Assembly: GCA_964016885.1 (NCBI GenBank)
Contig: OZ024748.1
Span: forward strand, 33,756,599-33,820,598
Length of the DNA stretch: 64,000 bases
Source of the DNA: Eledone cirrhosa
Lineage: Eukaryota; Mollusca; Cephalopoda; Octopoda; Eledonidae
Direction: 5' to 3'
Shown piece after piece: positions 59,735 to 64,000 of the stretch. A model generated the notes under the pieces. The model was not told where the DNA came from. It searched no databases and saw only the letters and a program-made list of their open reading frames with translations. The translations under genes were made by a program, and so were the position numbers. Each line of letters starts with the position of its first letter. Position 1 is the stretch's first letter.

Positions 59735-62124
59735 CAAGCCATGTCTAACTTAATAGCACCACCTGGCGAAGTCTTTCAAATCAGGATTTGGACACCATGG
59801 CCCACTCAGGTAGAGAGTTATTGTTTATGGAAACATATCCGGTTGCAGAAGGTTTATCCAGGATTTCTAAAAGGAATTTGTCCAAAGACCTTTTGAATTT
59901 TATGGGGTCTGTTTCTGTCAATGTGTTTTGGTGTAATGTTAAAGAGAGCGGGGCCAACTGAGGTGAAATAATTGTGCTGTATTGTTGTTATGAGATGTGA
60001 GTGAGATTTTTGTTGTGAGCAGATAGCACGGGGCCCAAGCCTTGGTTGTACCTTAAAGATGACCCAACATCATTTGGGCAATGCTGATAGAATATCTTCC
60101 ACATCATGCAGATAATGTAGCACTCATGGCGACGTTGGAGAGAATAAAGGTTGAGCTTTTCTAATCGACTCTAATAGTCAAGGCCTGTCATGCCATCTAT
60201 CTTTTTTATATTTGACCTTTGGGGTGCTTCACTTTCATTTCACTTTCATTATACTTTGTTTCATGTGGGGAGACCACAGTGGATAACAGTATTCAAGTGG
60301 ATTTAACTCAAATTCATCTTTGTTCAGCAGCATATTGTTCTTTTCCGTCCATTGGATAACAGCCAGTAGGTCTGACTGAAGGTGTGTCTGGTCACCCACT
60401 CCATTGATGACCTTTTGGAGCTTGGAATCATCTGCAAATATTCTCATGTTGCTGTGCTTGATGACATCAGTAACGTCGTTTATATAGATAATGAAAAGAA
60501 GTGGGCCCAACACAGTGCATTGTGGGACACCACTACTGACTTTGGCTGGGCTTGATTGTACTCCTTCGACTACAACATGTTGGGCTCTGTCTGTCAGGAA
60601 ACACTTGATCCATTGTAGTAACTTTCCAGAGATACCAATGTTGGATAGTTTTTTTCCAGTAAAATGTTGTGATCAACCCTGCTGAAATCAAGATGACATC
60701 AATGCTGGAGCCCTCCCCCAAAGCTCTTAAAATGTCATCAAAGTGATGCAGTAGCAGTGGTAGGCCGTCCCTTCCATTACTGAACCCATGTTGGTTGGAG
60801 TTCAGCAGATTGTTGCTTTCAAGAAATTGGGTTATTCGTGATCTCACCACCCTCTCAAATACCTTAATGATATGAGAGGTGAGTGAGATCGGACAGTAAT
60901 TCACTACAAGGGACTTGTTTCTATTTTTCAAAACTGGGACTACAGACTGGGATACTAAGTTTTCAGATATATAACCAGCATCCAGTGAGTTCCTCCACAG
61001 ATTAGTAAGTGGGGATGCAAGTTGGTGTTGACACACCTTCAGGACACAAGCAGGGAACCAATCGGGGCCTACTGCTGATGTTTAATTTTGTTTATTGCCG
61101 CTAAGACATCAGGGGTGCCAAACGATATGACTGACATAGTGTGATGGGGATTAACATCACTGATACAGCCAAGATCAGACATATCAAGATTGCTGAAAAG
61201 AGAGCAGTATTGTTTCTACAGTATCTCACCCATGGTTTTGGCATTATCTTGGAGAGTGCCATTTTAATCAATTAGAGGGCCAACAGTGGAAACAGTGACC
61301 TTGTGTTTTTTCACAAATGAAAAGAAAACTTTGGGATTCAGTTTGATTTTCTCAATGGCCCATTTCTCCTCAGCTGTTCTTTGTTTATTGATGGTGGTCT
61401 TCATGCATTGCTGGAGATTATATTTTTCTTTATTCAAGCAGTGCGATAGCTGTCGAATGTGTGTGTTGTTGGCAGTATTTTGGTATGTTAATTTTTTGGT
61501 TTGTCCTTTTTATTTTTCTGATAATAGTTTTTCTGTTTTGGGGAATTCTACACTTCTTGGTGGGGTGTGTTTTGTACATATGTTTGTGACAGTGTCTACA
61601 AAAATCAGGCAAGATGTTTCGATGTTGGTGGAGATGTGTGCATGTGTGAAAGACCAGTCAACATGTTATAGCTCGTTTGAGATTGCATCCCAGTTGGCAT
61701 TATGGAGATCCATGTTATCAAATGGGTGGGCTGGAGAGAGGTCACTAGGATTAGCTTTTAACTGGTGGAATCTCAGGTTACAGAGAACCATGTCATGGTC
61801 TGAAAGAAGGGTTTTTCCCACTGTAATATTATGTTAGTGTGGTTACTAAACACTACGTCCACAATGTTTTCTGATATCTTGTTGGTGCAGTTTTTGACTG
61901 GAGGTGTGGTTGTACTGTTGGATAGGGTTGTAGTTACCACTTTTGGTCACACTTTTGATTTTTTTGTTGTTTTTGTACCTCTGTGAAAAGACTGGACCAG
62001 CATTACTGCAACAGGTGGTATTTTTCTGTGGTTTAGGTATGGCTTGGAGCCCCATTTCTGTTAGTGTGTTGGGTCCCTGGAAGATGAATGAAGGGACAGT
62101 CATACTGCAGACATAGTCTCTCAT
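59735..62124 (-). pseudogene. CR1/jockey-like LINE ORF2 remnant
   Basis: Minus strand. The end of the AP endonuclease (ISENIVDVVFSNHT, then SDHDMVLCNLRFH after a frameshift) is at about 61,870-61,760. The linker region FFSFVKKHKVTVSTVGPLID is near 61,300. RT includes VVNYCPISLTSHIIKVFERV, SNQHGFSNGRDGLP, and LGPLLFIIYINDV with FADDSKLQKV (catalytic Asp pair; minus frame from 60,513). A C-terminal LEKLNLYSLQRRHE-like and FKRSLDKFLLEILDKP-like part lies at 60,170-59,850. Multiple stops and shifts. Plus-strand open frames over 61,286-61,837 are shadow. Subfamily assignment is by general appearance. Confidence 0.8.
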
Positions 62125-62477
62125 GTTGGGAATACCGGCATATCTTAGGATTGTGGGTTACACATGTTTTAGTGTTCAATATACTATTTGGTGGTGTTGA
62201 TGTTGATGTGGGATGAGTACTTTGGCCTTGGCTGGTAGTGTTTGTATGGATTGTGTGTCTAGTGCCAGGTAGATGTGTGAAGATCAGTCACTACGTGTGC
62301 AGAGCCTCTGATGTAGTGAATAACGGCATATTTTGGTGTTTCTTGTTTGTGCCGGGGGGGGGGGGGAGCATTCTACAGTAGGATTGAGGTGGTGATGTGG
62401 GGGAAAAAAGCAGTGATTTATTATTGGTAGTTGAAGTTAAAGAAGGGCGGTGGATTGGAAGTATCAGTAGAGGGTCA
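62125..62477. other. Non-coding stretch with a poly-G run
   Basis: No gene recognised. A run of G (GGGGGGGGGGGG-type) is at about 62,354-62,367. It may be the decayed 5' part of the LINE that lies to the left. Confidence 0.35.
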
Positions 62478-62636
62478 GACGCCATTCTTTGCAGCATAGA
62501 GTTATGGCTCTTTATGATCTGAGTTCAAATCCCGCCGAGGTTAACTTTGCCTTTCATCCTTATGGGGTCGATAAAATAAAGTACCAGTAATACTCTGGAT
62601 AATTGCTGGCCTTGTGCCAAAAGTAGAAACAATTAT
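62478..62636 (+). mobile_element. SINE fragment (tRNA-related)
   Basis: Plus-strand copy: TGAGTTCAAATCCCGCCGAG (B-box-like), TTAACTTTGCCTTTCATCC, GGGGTCGATAAAATAAAGTA, ending TTGTGCCAAAAGTAGAAACA. The best preserved of the three related pieces in the window (others at 21,547 and 51,590). Confidence 0.7.
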
Positions 62637-62984
62637 TAGTAGTTGAAGTGGTAGAAGACGATGGTGGTGATGATGATGATGATTGTGGTGGTTCCTGGGA
62701 TGAAAGTGGTGATGAGGTACTGTCGTTAAGTAAATCTGCTATTGTGCTGAAATTTAGGAGTGGCTCTTCCTGTTATTGTTGATGTTGTTGTTGACACGCT
62801 TGACTAATATTTGAGGAAAAATACAATACATACAAACACACATATATAACATAGAAGGCAATTAAAACAGCTAAATGTTGTCAAAGACAGGGATGACCAG
62901 AAATGTCTCAGAGGACAGAGACCAGCAGTCAGTGGTCAACAGAGTCAATCCACAAGGTGTATGGTCCATATGACAGGTGCAATG
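62637..62984. other. Non-coding stretch with GAT-rich run
   Basis: GGTGATGATGATGATGATTG at about 62,664. No gene. It leads into the 78-bp array. Confidence 0.4.
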
Positions 62985-63905
62985 TGTCCGAACATGGAAG
63001 AGCTGAACTCCCACTGTCATCACCTCCATTCTCTCTCCCTCCCCACTTCACATGTACACCAGGTCTGAACACAGAGGAACCAAACTCCCACTGTCATCCC
63101 CTCCATCTCTCTCACCCTCCCCATCTCACATGTACACCAGGTCTGAACACAGAGGAACCAAACTCCCACTGTCATCCCCTCCATCTCTCTCACCCTCCCC
63201 ATCTCACATGTACACCAGGTCTGAACACAGAGGAACCAAACTCCCACTGTCATCACCTGCATCTCTCTCACCCTCCCCATCTCACATGTACACCAGGTCT
63301 GAACACAGAGGAACCAAACTCCCACTGTCATCCCCTCCATCTCTCTCACCCTCCCCATCTCACATGTACACCAGGTCTGAACACAGAGGAACCAAACTCC
63401 CACTGTCATCACCTCCATCTCTCTCACCCTCCCCACCTCACATGTACACCAGGTCTGAACACAGAGAAACCAAACTCCCACTGTCATCACCTCCATCTCA
63501 CTCAGCCTCCCCATCTCACATGTACACCAGGTCTGAACACAGAGGAACCAAACTCCCACTGTCATCACCTCCATCTCTCTCAGCCTCCCCATCTCACATG
63601 TACACCAGGTCTGAACACAGAGGAACCAAACTCCCACTGTCATCACCTCCATCCCTCTCACCCTCCCCATCTCACATGTATACCAGGTCTGAACACAGAG
63701 GAACCAAACTCCCACTGTCATCACCTCCATCTCTCTCACCCTCCCCATCTCACATGTACACCAGGTCCTGACACAGAGGAACCAAACTCCCACTGTCATC
63801 ACCTCCATCTCTCTCACCCTCCCCATCTCACATGTACACCAGGTCTGAACACAGAGGAACCAAACTCCCACTGTCATCATCTCCATCCCTCTCACTCTCC
63901 CCATC
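62985..63905. repeat. 78-bp minisatellite
   Basis: About 11-12 units of CACATGTACACCAGGTCTGA, ACACAGAGGAACCAAACTCC, CACTGTCATCACCTCCATCT, CTCTCACCCTCCCCATCT. Since 78 is a multiple of three, long frames are open (338 codons forward, 294 reverse). All are pure repeats, so I do not call genes. The first unit is diverged (GTCCGAACATGGAAGAGCTG). Confidence 0.92.
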
Positions 63906-64000
63906 TCTCTGTATTATGAGAAAAAGGGGTCCCATGTGCTGGCCGCCTAACAGCCCCGGCAGACAGAATGGAGAAGGCTTTTCCCCGGAGGATGGTAAGG
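63906..64000. other. Unassigned window end
   Basis: Non-repeat sequence to the window edge (GTGCTGGCCGCCTAACAGCC). Too short to assign. Confidence 0.3.

Noticed and set aside
61286..61837. 183-codon plus-strand frame
   Set aside because: Antisense of the endonuclease-RT linker region of the minus-strand LINE.
62903..63919. Long forward and reverse frames as Pro/His-rich or Cys-rich proteins
   Set aside because: Pure 78-bp minisatellite read in different frames.

Overview
The window looks like a piece of a large, repeat-rich animal genome, most likely a cephalopod mollusc and probably an octopus. The reasons are a cluster of C2H2 zinc-finger (ZNF) genes with near-identical HTGEKP-linked fingers, intron-scale spacing, several non-LTR and Ty3/gypsy-type retroelements, and SINE fragments of a type I associate with cephalopods. 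The organism is inferred from memory of these families; no database was searched. There are no bacterial-type genes. One cellular gene is largely open (a 10-finger ZNF at 32,082-33,074). Everything else is pseudogene, mobile element or tandem repeat.

Region 1 (1-20.3 kb) is about 15 kb of a 30-bp G-rich minisatellite, broken by four copies of one block that is the 5' part of a ZNF gene: upstream flank, ATG, a MITE inserted four codons in, and the first fingers. Copies 1-3 stop at one point in a finger linker and run into satellite. Copy 4 continues into more fingers and a ZNF 3' flank. The block and the satellite have been duplicated together.

Region 2 (20.3-31.2 kb) is a graveyard of transposons. 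It holds a decayed RTE-like LINE carrying two nested MITEs with clear target-site duplications (TA and TTAA), a solo LTR with a 4-bp duplication, a pair of related LTR-like sequences, and a 5'-truncated Ty3/gypsy element on the minus strand with its 3' LTR.

Region 3 (31.2-44.2 kb) has the best ZNF gene, a fairly well preserved RTE-like LINE, a twin-primed LINE fragment, a second solo LTR, a frameshifted ZNF (39.9 kb) and a ZNF fragment broken by a MITE (42.7 kb). Its 30.85-39.1 kb part is repeated, with rearrangement, at 54.5-59.2 kb. The second copy supplies an empty site for the solo LTR.

Region 4 (44.3-50.2 kb) contains a structurally complete Ty3/gypsy retrotransposon on the minus strand (45,130-49,963): two 237-bp LTRs, primer-binding site, polypurine tract and CCAAC target duplication, but with frameshifts and stops in gag-pol.

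Region 5 (50.6-54.4 kb) has two tandem arrays of traceable origin: a 47-bp array resembling the antisense of the LINE ORF, and a 75-bp array resembling the repeat in ZNF 3' flanks. Region 6 (54.5-64 kb) holds the second ZNF segment, a CR1/jockey-like LINE on the minus strand, a SINE and a 78-bp minisatellite.

The main theme is that several satellites here seem to grow out of, or fuse with, genes and transposons, and that the 30-bp satellite carries ZNF 5' ends with it. All alignments were made by eye, so copy numbers and boundaries are approximate unless a flanking duplication fixes them.
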